Part shown: positions 49,583-56,677 of the stretch, one piece after another
Layout: the number at the start of each line of letters is the position of its first letter
Position numbering within the stretch: position 1 is the first letter of the stretch
DNA from: a virus
Strand: one strand, 5' to 3'
Length of the DNA: 64,000 nt
Virus record (IMG/VR): IMGVR_UViG_3300042691_020140
Span: 1-64,000 of that record
Notes under the pieces: model-generated
What the model was told of the DNA's origin: nothing
What the model saw: only the letters and a program-made list of their open reading frames with translations
Databases searched by the model: none
Translations under genes and position numbers: made by a program

Positions 49583-49885
49583 GAAAATGGGGGAGTCGCA
49601 GCTCCCCCAAATTCTAAAAATGGGGGAGTCCCAGCTCCCCTATTTTTTATGTCTATTAAATTTTAGGGGACTGCGGGAGTCCCCTATTTTTAATTTTGGG
49701 GGAGTCTTCGAGTCCCCTATTTTTTATGTCAATTCCTCCCTCCTACCCCAACCCCCCGCAAGCCCCCCTAGCGTTGGATAACGTGAACGCCCTAGCACTT
49801 ATACACTAAGGGAGCTTCAGAGCATTTTAGGGGACTCTTCGACTCCCCCATTTTTTGCAATTTTTGGGGGAGCTGCACTTCCCCT
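49583..49885 (+). repeat. Hairpin block (6 hairpins), C-rich module, element D
   Basis: Hairpins near 49589, 49622, 49663, 49697, 49829 and 49866. A C-rich stretch (49733-49770) precedes element D GCACTTATACACTAAGGGAG (49795-49826), which shares its first 22 bases with the 47905 copy. Gap of 406 bases without a gene; open frames here are translations of the repeats. Confidence 0.8.
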
Positions 49886-49890
49886 ATTTT

Positions 49891-49968
49891 CTCTCATCTT
49901 TCTCTAATCTAAATTACTACTATTCGCAGCGAACATAGTGTATAATACTATTGTAATCAGATGATTAC
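49891..49968 (+). promoter_or_regulatory. Heptamer-box promoter and leader palindrome
   Basis: CTCTCAT (49891), CTCTAAT (49902), ATTACTA (49913), then 21 bases to TATAAT (49941-49946). GTAATCAGATGATTAC at 49953-49968. Confidence 0.8.
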
Positions 49969-49988
49969 ACGATAGCTAAGGAGACGGT

Positions 49989-50216
49989 ATGTATACTCTC
50001 AAAGTGGATGGCTACACGCTCGGTCAATGGAACACGATAGCAGAAGTGGAAGTTATTTTCAACGTGTTACCGTTAATGCTCAACAAAATGACCGCCGGTG
50101 ATGGCTACTTTGCCGGTATCTATGCGGCGGACAATTCTTTGGTCAAGTGGGATACGATACACGCCCCTAAGACCAACGACGACGACGCAGAAGATTTGAT
50201 GCTCGAATTCAACTAA
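49989..50216 (+). CDS. Cassette gene, hypothetical 75 aa
   Basis: ATG 49989, RBS AAGGAG. MYTLKVDGYTLGQW start, alpha/beta with an acidic tail (DDDAEDLMLEFN). The DNA-mimic-like acidity is only in the last 15 residues. Unknown function. Confidence 0.62.
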   Translation: MYTLKVDGYTLGQWNTIAEVEVIFNVLPLMLNKMTAGDGYFAGIYAADNSLVKWDTIHAPKTNDDDAEDLMLEFN

Positions 50217-50227
50217 GCACGGCAAGA

Positions 50228-50323
50228 ATGGGGGAGTCGCAGCTCCCCCATTTTTTATGTCTACAAAATTTTGGGGGAGTCGAAGAGTCCCCTAAAAACT
50301 TAGGGGTGTCCGGCAGTCCCCCA
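50228..50323 (+). repeat. Hairpin block (3 hairpins)
   Basis: Type A GGGGGAGTCGCAGCTCCCCC plus T-run, B GGGGGAGTCGAAGAGTCCCC, C GGGGTGTCCGGCAGTCCCCC. Confidence 0.85.
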
Positions 50324-50339
50324 TTTTAGCTGCACAGAT

Positions 50340-50396
50340 TACTCATAATTCTCTCATCATTTACTCATACTATTGCGTATGAATGTAGTGTATACT
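50340..50396 (+). promoter_or_regulatory. Heptamer-box promoter
   Basis: TACTCAT (50340), CTCTCAT (50351), TACTCAT (50362), TTGCGTA (50373), then 11 bases to TATACT (50391-50396). A GTAAGTTAG-type leader follows. Confidence 0.75.
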
Positions 50397-50432
50397 TAGT
50401 ATTGTAAGTTAGCTTAGATATGGAGGTTACCG

Positions 50433-50621
50433 ATGGCGACGGCACAAGTTAAGCGCATCCGCATAGATGGGGTGCATGTATCAATGTGGCGGTATGGTAG
50501 CAAAGAATGGTCATTCACCATCTACGGACCTCGTGAGACGCAAGAGCTGTTGGTTAAGCGTATGGACTATTGGAAAGCTTACCGTACTGCTAAATTGATG
50601 ATTAACCTCTATCACAAGTAG
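50433..50621 (+). CDS. Cassette gene, basic protein 62 aa
   Basis: ATG 50433, RBS GGAGG. MATAQVKRIRIDGVHVSMWRYG: strands then a basic helix (LLVKRMDYWKAYRTAKLM). Net positive charge; may bind nucleic acid. Unknown. Confidence 0.62.
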   Translation: MATAQVKRIRIDGVHVSMWRYGSKEWSFTIYGPRETQELLVKRMDYWKAYRTAKLMINLYHK

Positions 50622-50637
50622 TACACCGGCGGTTTTT

Positions 50638-50731
50638 TAGGGGAGCTACAACTCCCCTATTTTTTATGTCTATCAAATTTGGGGGTCTCGAAGAGTCCCC
50701 TAAAAATTTAGGGGTGTCCCGCAGTCCCCCA
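50638..50731 (+). repeat. Hairpin block (3 hairpins)
   Basis: GGGGAGCTACAACTCCCC plus T-run, GGGGGTCTCGAAGAGTCCCC, GGGGTGTCCCGCAGTCCCCC, then AAAATTGAA-type short repeats. Confidence 0.8.
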
Positions 50732-50765
50732 AAAATCAAAAATACAAAATCGAAAATTGAAAATT

Positions 50766-50843
50766 CATTAATCTAATTTTAATCTAAAATGCTTGCATCT
50801 GCTATATACACATGTTATAATGACTATGTAATCAAATGATTAC
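50766..50843 (+). promoter_or_regulatory. Heptamer-box promoter and leader palindrome
   Basis: CATTAAT (50766), TTTTAAT (50777), AATGCTT (50788), then 21 bases to TATAAT (50816-50821). GTAATCAAATGATTAC at 50828-50843. Confidence 0.65.
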
Positions 50844-50862
50844 ACGATATACGGAGGCTACG

Positions 50863-51141
50863 ATGTACAACGTTACAATTCACGGCGACTGTCGCACTAG
50901 CGACGATGGTTCGGGCTACTCATTCGTATTCGACTTTCAAGAGGAACGCCTCGGTATGACTTGGGTCGTCGCCGGTATGAAAATTCGTGAAACTATGACG
51001 TGGCAAGAAATTCCTAGCGGATCCGTCGTCAACGTGGAAATGCGTGTGTGGACGTTGGAAAAAGGCACTATCGCTAGCGTGCCTGGCAAGATGATAAAAT
51101 TGCCGAACGGTGAAAAATCGTACCTAGAATTAATCGGCTAG
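50863..51141 (+). CDS. Cassette gene, hypothetical 92 aa
   Basis: ATG 50863 with CGGAGG upstream; the upstream in-frame ATG lies in the leader palindrome. Beta-rich protein (MYNVTIHGDCRTSDDGSGYSF...) without membrane segments. Unknown. Confidence 0.63.
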   Translation: MYNVTIHGDCRTSDDGSGYSFVFDFQEERLGMTWVVAGMKIRETMTWQEIPSGSVVNVEMRVWTLEKGTIASVPGKMIKLPNGEKSYLELIG

Positions 51142-51152
51142 GTATCAAAGAA

Positions 51153-51221
51153 AATGGGGGAGTCGCAGCTCCCCTATTTTTTGTGGTCGTCGTTTTTGGG
51201 GGAGTCGAAGAGTCCCCCATT
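51153..51221 (+). repeat. Hairpin block (2 hairpins)
   Basis: GGGGGAGTCGCAGCTCCCC plus T-run and GGGGGAGTCGAAGAGTCCCCC plus T-run. Confidence 0.85.
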
Positions 51222-51223
51222 TT

Positions 51224-51294
51224 TTCTCATCTTTCTCTAATGTTGGCTGCAAGTTTTTCATGGTACAATACTTGTGTAGGGTCAATCTTGACCC
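51224..51294 (+). promoter_or_regulatory. Heptamer-box promoter and leader palindrome
   Basis: TTCTCAT (51224), CTCTAAT (51235), GCTGCAA (51246), then 11 bases to TACAAT (51264-51269). GGGTCAATCTTGACCC at 51279-51294. Confidence 0.72.
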
Positions 51295-51306
51295 GTGGAG
51301 GATGTC

Positions 51307-51552
51307 ATGAACCGCCAAAAATTCGCTCAGTTCCTAGAGGACACCCGTTGCCACTTGTCCGGCAAGGCACACAATCTGACCGACCACCGGCTAGGTGAAA
51401 TCGACCGGATGCTCGACAATGCCCACAATCTGATTTTCGCCAACGATGCCGGTTATTCTCGGGCGGACATGGACACCGCCGTTGCTATGGTTCGGTATGT
51501 CCGTCGCCGTCTTGACCCGTTGCCGTGGGTAACTCTCGACGACATAATGTAA
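51307..51552 (+). CDS. Cassette gene, helical protein 81 aa
   Basis: ATG 51307, RBS GGAGG; a GTG further upstream lies before the RBS. Mostly helical (FAQFLEDTRCHLSGKAHNLTD), His/Arg-rich with an acidic end. Unknown. Confidence 0.62.
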   Translation: MNRQKFAQFLEDTRCHLSGKAHNLTDHRLGEIDRMLDNAHNLIFANDAGYSRADMDTAVAMVRYVRRRLDPLPWVTLDDIM

Positions 51553-51563
51553 TCTAGGTACTT

Positions 51564-51625
51564 TTGGGGGAGCTACGGCTCCCCTAAAAGATGTGAAATT
51601 TTTGGGGGACTCTTCGAGTCCCCTA
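51564..51625 (+). repeat. Hairpin block (2 hairpins)
   Basis: GGGGGAGCTACGGCTCCCC and GGGGGACTCTTCGAGTCCCC plus T-run. Confidence 0.83.
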
Positions 51626-51629
51626 TTTT

Positions 51630-51694
51630 TCCTCATCGTTCTCTAATGTTGGGGCTTTCGCCCTATGATATAATACAAATAGGTCAAGTTGACC
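51630..51694 (+). promoter_or_regulatory. Heptamer-box promoter and leader palindrome
   Basis: TCCTCAT (51630), CTCTAAT (51641), GGGCTTT (51652), then 10 bases to TATAAT (51669-51674). GGTCAAGTTGACC at 51682-51694. A partial element D follows (51698-51720). Confidence 0.75.
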
Positions 51695-51723
51695 CTAGCA
51701 CTTATCAGTATAAGGAGCATAAG

Positions 51724-51966
51724 ATGTATCAGGTAGTTATCGAATTCCGTGATGCGTACATTGAGACTGAGATGGAAAAGTTGACAGATTTGCGTGACAT
51801 AATATCAGAGACTATTCCGAATTATATTCAGTATGCTGAGCTGTATCTCGGCGAGCCCGTCCGTAAGGCACACGCTACAATATCGTCTAATGGTGTACTT
51901 ATCGGCGTTAAGTTGTTTTCATTCTATCGTCAAAAGTTATCTGAAAAGTTGGAGGTCTTCATCTAG
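51724..51966 (+). CDS. Cassette gene, hypothetical 80 aa
   Basis: ATG 51724, RBS AAGGAG. MYQVVIEFRDAYIETEMEKL; alpha/beta. The longer open frame upstream covers the promoter and is not coding. Unknown. Confidence 0.62.
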   Translation: MYQVVIEFRDAYIETEMEKLTDLRDIISETIPNYIQYAELYLGEPVRKAHATISSNGVLIGVKLFSFYRQKLSEKLEVFI

Positions 51967-52028
51967 TGATTACCCTACCCCTAATGGTTGCAGCTATCCT
52001 ACTGGTAGTAGTACTCGATACTAAATAG
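51966..52028 (+). CDS. Possible 20-aa hydrophobic leader-like peptide
   Basis: GTG at 51966 overlaps the previous stop (TAGTG). The frame reads a single hydrophobic stretch (LMVAAILLVVVL) and ends at TAG 52026, just before a terminator. Translation by re-initiation is possible. Low certainty. Confidence 0.3.
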   Translation: MITLPLMVAAILLVVVLDTK

Positions 52029-52033
52029 TCCCT

Positions 52034-52066
52034 AGACCCTCGCTAGTAGCTAGCGGGGGTCTTTTA
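52034..52066 (+). terminator. Terminator
   Basis: GACCCTCGCTAG/CTAGCGGGGGTC stem (one T-G pair) with TAG loop, then TTTTATT. This is a different, non-repeat terminator, followed by the recurrent TTATTGTCAAGT sequence. Confidence 0.85.
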
Positions 52067-52079
52067 TTGTCAAGTAGAT

Positions 52080-52102
52080 TTGGGGGTCTCTTCGAGTCCC
52101 CT
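52080..52102 (+). repeat. Single type B hairpin
   Basis: GGGGGTCTCTTCGAGTCCCC followed by TATTTTC. Confidence 0.75.
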
Positions 52103-52107
52103 ATTTT

Positions 52108-52163
52108 CTCTCATCTAGCTCTAATCTAATTCGTGCATAGACGTGTGATATGTTTGTTATAAT
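52108..52163 (+). promoter_or_regulatory. Heptamer-box promoter
   Basis: CTCTCAT (52108), CTCTAAT (52119), TTCGTGC (52130), then 21 bases to TATAAT (52158-52163). GTAAGTTAG-type leader. Confidence 0.77.
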
Positions 52164-52201
52164 AAGTATGTAAGTTAGTTTAGTAGACAGGATGGTAACA
52201 G

Positions 52202-52558
52202 ATGCGAATACGCAAGCCAAAGTACTATTACGTGATTCTGAATGAGCAACGTGCTAACGTTGACAGTAGCGTAGAGGCGTATGAGGATTTTTCAGAGCGT
52301 GTAAAAAGTGTGCCTATTCTTGTGTGGAAACGCACGCCGTTTACTATTGAGCAGCTTAGCCGTCTCGAGTGTGAATTAAACGGTATTGATATGTGGCAAT
52401 TTACGCAAATTGACGAGAATTTTTACGGCAATGAATTGCCACGTCATATCCATCAAAAGTGGCAATACGGCGAATATATCAGAGAAGAGGAAAAATTCCG
52501 TAAGGCGGTACGCAAGCAATTAGCAGACTATAAGAAAAAACATCCTATAGTCAAATAA
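52202..52558 (+). CDS. Cassette gene, basic protein 118 aa
   Basis: ATG 52202; only a weak RBS (AGGATGG) is visible. Start MRIRKPKYYYVILNEQRANV; ends in a highly basic helix (REEEKFRKAVRKQLADYKKK). One Cys, no metal cluster. May bind nucleic acid. Unknown family. Confidence 0.6.
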   Translation: MRIRKPKYYYVILNEQRANVDSSVEAYEDFSERVKSVPILVWKRTPFTIEQLSRLECELNGIDMWQFTQIDENFYGNELPRHIHQKWQYGEYIREEEKFRKAVRKQLADYKKKHPIVK

Positions 52559-52571
52559 TCACCGGCGGTAT

Positions 52572-52635
52572 TTTTGGGGGAGCTAAGGCTCCCCTAAAAA
52601 ATTACGAAAAAATTGGGGGACTCTTCGAGCCCCCT
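52572..52635 (+). repeat. Hairpin block (2 hairpins)
   Basis: GGGGGAGCTAAGGCTCCCC and GGGGGACTCTTCGAGCCCC, then AAAATCTAA/AAATTCAA short repeats. Confidence 0.8.
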
Positions 52636-52660
52636 AAAATCCAAAATCTAAAATTCAATT

Positions 52661-52714
52661 TTCTAATCTTGCTCTCATAATTATGTACTATAATACAAAT
52701 AGGTCAAATTGACC
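52661..52714 (+). promoter_or_regulatory. Heptamer-box promoter and leader palindrome
   Basis: TTCTAAT (52661), CTCTCAT (52672), then 10 bases to TATAAT (52689-52694). GGTCAAATTGACC at 52702-52714. Confidence 0.8.
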
Positions 52715-52734
52715 ATATGGAAAGGCGAACGGCG

Positions 52735-53076
52735 ATGAAGATGATACTAATCTATGTACAGGATGAGCATGACATTTTTAATCTTGTGTATAGCACACAC
52801 AATGACACAATGCCGGACGAAACAATACACGATATTGCACGCACACACGCACGGCACGCATGTACTGAGAATCGTTGGGATTGGACTATGATACGTATTG
52901 TTAAGGCACACGTCTCGCCGTCCACGCAAGAATTACCTACATTGTCAGTAACATTCATGATAGACGTTGAATATACGCTAGATTACAGCGACGGCGAGGA
53001 AACAATGGAATTAGCAGACTACATAAAACAAGTACGGCGTGATTATTCAGACGGTATAGGTAATCCATTTAAGTAA
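52735..53076 (+). CDS. Cassette gene, hypothetical 113 aa
   Basis: Start ATG 52735 chosen by analogy with the next cassette, where GAAAGGCGG precedes the start by the same distance; an ATG at 52717 overlaps this RBS. MKMILIYVQDEHDIFNLVYS, His-rich helix (DIARTHARHACTENRWD), then strands. Unknown. Confidence 0.62.
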   Translation: MKMILIYVQDEHDIFNLVYSTHNDTMPDETIHDIARTHARHACTENRWDWTMIRIVKAHVSPSTQELPTLSVTFMIDVEYTLDYSDGEETMELADYIKQVRRDYSDGIGNPFK

Positions 53077-53091
53077 ATATCGGCGGAATTT

Positions 53092-53153
53092 AGGGGAGTC
53101 GCAGCTCCCCTAAAAAATTACTCAAAATTTAGGGGACTCTTCGAGCCCCCCAT
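53092..53153 (+). repeat. Hairpin block (2 hairpins)
   Basis: GGGGAGTCGCAGCTCCCC and GGGGACTCTTCGAGCCCCC. Confidence 0.82.
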
Positions 53154-53156
53154 TTT

Positions 53157-53211
53157 CTCTCATCTGGCTCTCATAATTATTGTTTATAATACAGATAGGT
53201 CAAAATTGACC
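53157..53211 (+). promoter_or_regulatory. Heptamer-box promoter and leader palindrome (clearest example)
   Basis: CTCTCAT-CTGG-CTCTCAT (53157-53174), then 10 bases to TATAAT (53185-53190). GGTCAAAATTGACC at 53198-53211. Confidence 0.85.
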
Positions 53212-53230
53212 ACACAGAAAGGCGGACGGT

Positions 53231-53437
53231 ATGAAAATTGCACAAATGCTACTGAATGACGCATCATTCACGCAACAGGATGTCGAGGAATTCTACGCAG
53301 ACTACCAACCAACCGAGCAAGATATTGCCGACATGCAACGTGGATGGGACGAGATTGAGACCAACTTGTCAGAGGTCGATTATGTCGAGCAATTCGAGAA
53401 CGCCCTGCTCTATGGTGATGGCGATTTGCCGTGGTAA
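53231..53437 (+). CDS. Cassette gene, acidic protein 68 aa
   Basis: ATG 53231, RBS AAAGGCGG. A strongly acidic helical protein (QDVEEFYADYQPTEQDIADM). High negative charge is compatible with a DNA-mimic type inhibitor; only the composition supports this. Confidence 0.62.
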   Translation: MKIAQMLLNDASFTQQDVEEFYADYQPTEQDIADMQRGWDEIETNLSEVDYVEQFENALLYGDGDLPW

Positions 53438-53453
53438 TCTAACCGCCGGACTT

Positions 53454-53513
53454 TTGGGGGAGCTGCGGCTCCCCTAAAAAATTTGCAAATTTGGGGGGCT
53501 CGAAGAGTCCCCC
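53454..53513 (+). repeat. Hairpin block (2 hairpins)
   Basis: GGGGGAGCTGCGGCTCCCC and GGGGGGCTCGAAGAGTCCCCC with T-run. Confidence 0.84.
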
Positions 53514-53520
53514 ATTTTTT

Positions 53521-53554
53521 TTCTCATCTGGCTCTCATAATTATCGTGTATACT
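53521..53554 (+). promoter_or_regulatory. Heptamer-box promoter
   Basis: TTCTCAT-CTGG-CTCTCAT (53521-53538), then 10 bases to TATACT (53549-53554). Leader begins ATGGTTAGATAACAG. Confidence 0.83.
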
Positions 53555-53587
53555 ATAAATGGTTAGATAACAGTATAGGAGGTTAGC

Positions 53588-53848
53588 ATGTTTGGTATGA
53601 TGGATTTGGTAAGTTTGGCAAAAGATGCGATTGTAGGCATTAATCAATTAGGGACGTATGGCGAGCGACGTTATGAGGCAAATACGCCTGAGGCTATCAT
53701 GGCTATTCACCACTTTTTTGAGAATCGTATGTTTGGCGGTTATGCTACGGTATACCTGACGTGTGGATGTCAGTACATGTTCAACGCCCGTGATAGTCTG
53801 ACTAGTGAAAGCTTGTGCGAGGGTCACGCAGAAACATTAGACATGTAA
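53588..53848 (+). CDS. Cassette gene, hypothetical 86 aa
   Basis: ATG 53588, RBS AGGAGG. N-terminal helix (MFGMMDLVSLAKDAIVG), C-terminal part with three Cys (YLTCGCQY...SLCEGH) that may bind metal. Unknown. Confidence 0.62.
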   Translation: MFGMMDLVSLAKDAIVGINQLGTYGERRYEANTPEAIMAIHHFFENRMFGGYATVYLTCGCQYMFNARDSLTSESLCEGHAETLDM

Positions 53849-53862
53849 ACGACCACGATTTT

Positions 53863-53924
53863 TGGGGGAGCTGCGGCTCCCCTAAAAAATATGCAAAATT
53901 TGGGGGACTCTTCGAGACCCCCAT
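53863..53924 (+). repeat. Hairpin block (2 hairpins)
   Basis: GGGGGAGCTGCGGCTCCCC and GGGGGACTCTTCGAGACCCCC. Confidence 0.82.
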
Positions 53925-53927
53925 TTT

Positions 53928-53972
53928 CTCTCATCTGATTCTTATCTAATTAGCTTTTTGCTATGATATAAT
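53928..53972 (+). promoter_or_regulatory. Heptamer-box promoter
   Basis: CTCTCAT (53928), TTCTTAT (53939), TTAGCTT (53950), then 10 bases to TATAAT (53967-53972). Confidence 0.78.
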
Positions 53973-54006
53973 TACAGTGTAGTCAAGTTATACGGAGGTA
54001 GCACTT

Positions 54007-54294
54007 ATGAAGTATGCGAACAAACAATTTTCCCACGGAACGCTCAACCCTCGGCACTTGCTAGTAATTTCCTTAGATTTTATTAAGGATGTTGCTGACC
54101 TGCTGAGTGAAGTTAAGGATGTGTTACGTAAGGCGGCGTATCTTTCACATGCTGACGAGTGGCACGAGCTGACTGAGATGTGGATGACTGTGTTTGAGTA
54201 TCTCGAAACACTTGCAGAAGATGGCTATTACTTCGGGTGTACTGAGGGTGATGGTAGCGACATCGGATGGTGGCAAGTGGTGGGGGAGGACTAG
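54007..54294 (+). CDS. Cassette gene, helical acidic protein 95 aa
   Basis: ATG 54007, RBS CGGAGG. Helices IKDVADLLSEVKDVLRKAAY and DEWHELTEMWMTVFEYLETL, acidic end. Unknown. Confidence 0.62.
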   Translation: MKYANKQFSHGTLNPRHLLVISLDFIKDVADLLSEVKDVLRKAAYLSHADEWHELTEMWMTVFEYLETLAEDGYYFGCTEGDGSDIGWWQVVGED

Positions 54295-54313
54295 CTCCAA
54301 CCCCACGTCGTTT

Positions 54314-54339
54314 TTGGGGGACTCGAAGAGACCCCCATT
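54314..54339 (+). repeat. Single type B hairpin
   Basis: GGGGGACTCGAAGAGACCCCC right after the gene's stop. Confidence 0.75.
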
Positions 54340-54341
54340 TT

Positions 54342-54375
54342 CTCTAATCTGGTTCTCATAAATGTGTTGTATAAT
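54342..54375 (+). promoter_or_regulatory. Heptamer-box promoter
   Basis: CTCTAAT-CTGG-TTCTCAT (54342-54359), then 10 bases to TATAAT (54370-54375). Confidence 0.82.
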
Positions 54376-54420
54376 AAGAATGTAGTCAAGTTGTGGCTAC
54401 TTACATGATGGAGGTTTGAG

Positions 54421-54837
54421 ATGGGATTAGACATGTACGCATGGGCAGTGCCGACCGAGATTCGTGATGGTTTGTTGGGCGAGGATGGTTTCGATTTGGA
54501 TGCCGTGGATTTGTCAGCAGCGGGCGTTAACACCGATTTGGCGTATTGGCGAAAACATCATCACTTGCACGGATGGATGCAACGCCTGTATGCTGAAAAG
54601 ACCGGCAACGAGGACGAGTCAGCGTTTAATTGTGTGTATGTGGAATTGACCGCCGATGATTTGGACCGATTAGAAGAGGCAATTACCAACGATGAATTAA
54701 CACCGACCGAGGGATTTTTCTTTGGCAGTCATACTGATATTTGCGACGACGACCGAGAGTCTGACTTGAAGTTTTTAGTAGACGCACGAGAAGCAATCGC
54801 AGACGGCTATCACGTACTCTATCATTCATGGTGGTAG
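54421..54837 (+). CDS. MGLDMY/YWRK family protein, 138 aa
   Basis: ATG 54421, RBS GGAGG. MGLDMYAWAV start and the LAYWRKHHHLHGWMQRLY segment are the signature of a family that is widespread in phages and some bacteria. It has no established function, and some members are labelled phosphoglycerate kinase-like without basis. Acidic C-terminal half with C/D-rich turn (HTDICDDDRESD). Confidence 0.7.
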   Translation: MGLDMYAWAVPTEIRDGLLGEDGFDLDAVDLSAAGVNTDLAYWRKHHHLHGWMQRLYAEKTGNEDESAFNCVYVELTADDLDRLEEAITNDELTPTEGFFFGSHTDICDDDRESDLKFLVDAREAIADGYHVLYHSWW

Positions 54838-54849
54838 ATTAGAGTAGGA

Positions 54850-54885
54850 TAAGAACCGCTCTCATAATCGGGGGCGGTTTCTTAT
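54850..54885 (+). terminator. Terminator
   Basis: GAACCGCT...GGGCGGTTTC stem followed by TTATT and the recurrent GTCAAGTGG sequence. Confidence 0.7.
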
Positions 54886-54896
54886 TGTCAAGTGGA

Positions 54897-54924
54897 AATG
54901 GGGGAGTCGAAGAGCCCCCCATTT
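54897..54924 (+). repeat. Type B hairpin followed by AAAATTCAA repeats
   Basis: GGGGGAGTCGAAGAGCCCCCC, then a run of AAAATTCAA/AGAATTCAA units (54940-54975). Confidence 0.78.
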
Positions 54925-54980
54925 TTAGATTAATAGAAAATTAAAATTCAAAATTCAGAATTCAAAATTCAATTTTCATA

Positions 54981-55009
54981 TTGACACCGGCTAGAATCTA
55001 GTGTACAAT
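54981..55009 (+). promoter_or_regulatory. Promoter with classical -35
   Basis: TTGACA (54981), 17 bases, TACAAT (55004-55009). No heptamer boxes. GTAAGTTAG-type leader. Confidence 0.72.
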
Positions 55010-55040
55010 ATAGATGTAAGTTAGATAGAGAGGATTTTAC

Positions 55041-55244
55041 ATGGCATCTTTTGACCGGTCCGTAGATTCACGCAAGTTTGGGGCAGAGATTGAGTATTAT
55101 GAGTATCATCTACTCGCATCCGTTGACGATGGTACTTTTAATGCAAAAGACGCATTACGCATCAAAGACCGTCTTGACCAATTGTTGGAAGTTATCGGCG
55201 TACTTGTAAGTGAGGAGCTAGACCATGACCAAAGTGACGATTAA
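55041..55244 (+). CDS. Cassette gene, acidic 67 aa
   Basis: ATG 55041, RBS AGAGAGG. Helical, acidic end (GVLVSEELDHDQSDD). Overlaps the next gene by 20 bases. Unknown. Confidence 0.6.
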   Translation: MASFDRSVDSRKFGAEIEYYEYHLLASVDDGTFNAKDALRIKDRLDQLLEVIGVLVSEELDHDQSDD

Positions 55245-55527
55245 ACCTGCCGTGTATGATGATAAGATTTATGACTATAAGGAAGTTTCACCGCTTGACT
55301 TTGTGGATGGTACAGAGGATAATTATCGCTCGCTATGTGCTAACTATGCTATCAAGTATCTTAAGAAGCGTGGCCTGCGTAGTGCGATGTTCCAATTTTG
55401 GATTATCATGGATGAGACAGGTGAGCTGCTAGATGTAGTAGAATATACTTACATGATTGACCGAGCCACGTATAACAAAACCGATGTTTCTTGCCCATCC
55501 TCGTGTATGTTTCATCCCGACCGATAG
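55225..55527 (+). CDS. Cassette gene ending in a CPSSCMFHP motif, 100 aa
   Basis: ATG 55225 with GAGG 10 bases upstream. N-terminal 75 residues are mixed and unlike known families. The last 20 residues (ATYNKTDVSCPSSCMFHPDR) match residues 20-39 of the 57872 gene almost exactly and then stop. The product is either a truncated relative or a chimera formed by recombination in the array. Confidence 0.62.
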   Translation: MTKVTIKPAVYDDKIYDYKEVSPLDFVDGTEDNYRSLCANYAIKYLKKRGLRSAMFQFWIIMDETGELLDVVEYTYMIDRATYNKTDVSCPSSCMFHPDR

Positions 55528-55529
55528 CG

Positions 55530-55605
55530 TAGAAATCCCCAAAGAGTAAAATCGGCGGGGATTTTTATTGTCAAGTAAAAATAGGGGACTCTTCGAGCCC
55601 CCCAA
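55530..55605 (+). terminator. Terminator and type B hairpin
   Basis: ATCCCC...GGGGAT stem with T-run and TTATTGTCAAGT, then GGGGACTCTTCGAGCCCCCC (55583-55602). Confidence 0.75.
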
Positions 55606-55608
55606 CTT

Positions 55609-55664
55609 CTCTCATTTTTCTCTCATCATTCTCTAACGTTACGGCGTATGTGGTATGCTATAAT
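55609..55664 (+). promoter_or_regulatory. Heptamer-box promoter
   Basis: CTCTCAT (55609), CTCTCAT (55620), CTCTAAC (55631), CGGCGTA (55642), then 10 bases to TATAAT (55659-55664). Leader GGTTAGGAAAGCAGTAG. Confidence 0.8.
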
Positions 55665-55708
55665 AAAGATGGTTAGGAAAGCAGTAGTAATAACGAAAGG
55701 TCAAGACA

Positions 55709-56308
55709 ATGAGCAAGAAACATGTGGTGCGTGAGATGGATTTCGGTTTCAAGACTGACGTGCAATTGATTTGTGCCGTCACCGGTGCGAGTGCTGACAA
55801 AGTGACAAAGCCACTTGCGTACCTGTCTGAGGCTAGTGAAGCAGAATTGTCACAATGGTTTACGCCTACGCAAATCACACGCCTCAAGTCTGCTTTTGAG
55901 CTGTCTAAGCGTCGTGCCGTATCGTTGCCCACGCAAATCCGTGCCCCTGCTGATGCAGCTACGTACCTGATGGCTAACTATCAAGACAAGATGCAAGAGC
56001 ATTTTATCGTGTTGTGTCTGAATACGAAAAATCGCATCATCTCGACGGTAGAATTGTACAAAGGTGCATTGAACACTAGCGTAGTACGCACCGGCGAAGT
56101 ATTCCGTGAGGCTATCAAAGTTAACGCATGTGCTATCATCATCGCACATAATCATCCGAGTGGTGATATTACGCCGTCTGCTGAGGATGTCAGTACTACC
56201 CGAGATATTGCAAGTGCCGGTAAATTGTTAGACATCGATTTACTAGACCACTTGATTATCGGGCATGGTCAATGGACTAGTCTGCGTGAGCGTGGCTTAG
56301 GATTCTAG
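55709..56308 (+). CDS. RadC-like JAMM-domain protein
   Basis: A 199-aa protein. Residues 1-95 include a helical region similar to the helix-hairpin-helix-type N-terminal part of RadC. Residues 96-199 are the JAB1/MPN-type RadC domain: LCLNTKNRIISTVELYKGALN, then IIIAHNHPSGDITPSAED with the H-x-H-P-S-G-D metal motif. The E in the VEL strand is also present. RadC proteins occur widely in mobile elements and phages but their activity is not settled. The only array gene with a clear family assignment besides the YWRK one. Confidence 0.88.
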   Translation: MSKKHVVREMDFGFKTDVQLICAVTGASADKVTKPLAYLSEASEAELSQWFTPTQITRLKSAFELSKRRAVSLPTQIRAPADAATYLMANYQDKMQEHFIVLCLNTKNRIISTVELYKGALNTSVVRTGEVFREAIKVNACAIIIAHNHPSGDITPSAEDVSTTRDIASAGKLLDIDLLDHLIIGHGQWTSLRERGLGF

Positions 56309-56321
56309 ACCACGCCGGTTT

Positions 56322-56384
56322 TTGGGGGAGCTACGGCTCCCCTAAAAATTTCGGCAAAGTTGGGGGGCTCGAAGAGTCCCCCAT
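56322..56384 (+). repeat. Hairpin block (2 hairpins)
   Basis: GGGGGAGCTACGGCTCCCC and GGGGGGCTCGAAGAGTCCCCC. Confidence 0.84.
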
Positions 56385-56387
56385 TTT

Positions 56388-56433
56388 CTCTCATCATTCT
56401 CTCATACTATTCTGTTTGTAGACATGCTATACT
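56388..56433 (+). promoter_or_regulatory. Heptamer-box promoter
   Basis: CTCTCAT (56388), CTCTCAT (56399), TTCTGTT (56410), then 11 bases to TATACT (56428-56433). The leader GGTTAGGAAAGCAGTAG is almost identical to that of the RadC-like unit. Confidence 0.8.
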
Positions 56434-56475
56434 ATAAATGGTTAGGAAAGCAGTAGCAGTAATAAGGAGACAAAC

Positions 56476-56667
56476 ATGAAGCAGGTACAGGACATGGAGC
56501 AGACCATTAATCGCAAGGTTATCAATCCGTTTAAGACGATTTTGGACCTTATGACGATGGGGCACTCGTATCGTGACGGCGCAATCATGCGTGTGATGCT
56601 CGCCGGTTATCTCATCAACTGGTTAGAGGGGTATCGCCGATACTGGGATAGCCAAATCGGGCGGTAA
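56476..56667 (+). CDS. Cassette gene, helical 63 aa
   Basis: ATG 56476, RBS AAGGAG. MKQVQDMEQTINRKVINPF, then a basic/amphipathic helix (AIMRVMLAGYLINWLEGYRR). Might associate with membranes. Unknown. Confidence 0.62.
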   Translation: MKQVQDMEQTINRKVINPFKTILDLMTMGHSYRDGAIMRVMLAGYLINWLEGYRRYWDSQIGR

Positions 56668-56677
56668 ATTCCACAGG

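Noticed and set aside
49587-49781. Open frames encoding repeated MGESQLPYF-like peptides (also near 46653, 47756, 48323, 48391)
   Set aside because: These are translations of the G/C hairpin repeats with no RBS; they merely reflect repeat periodicity.
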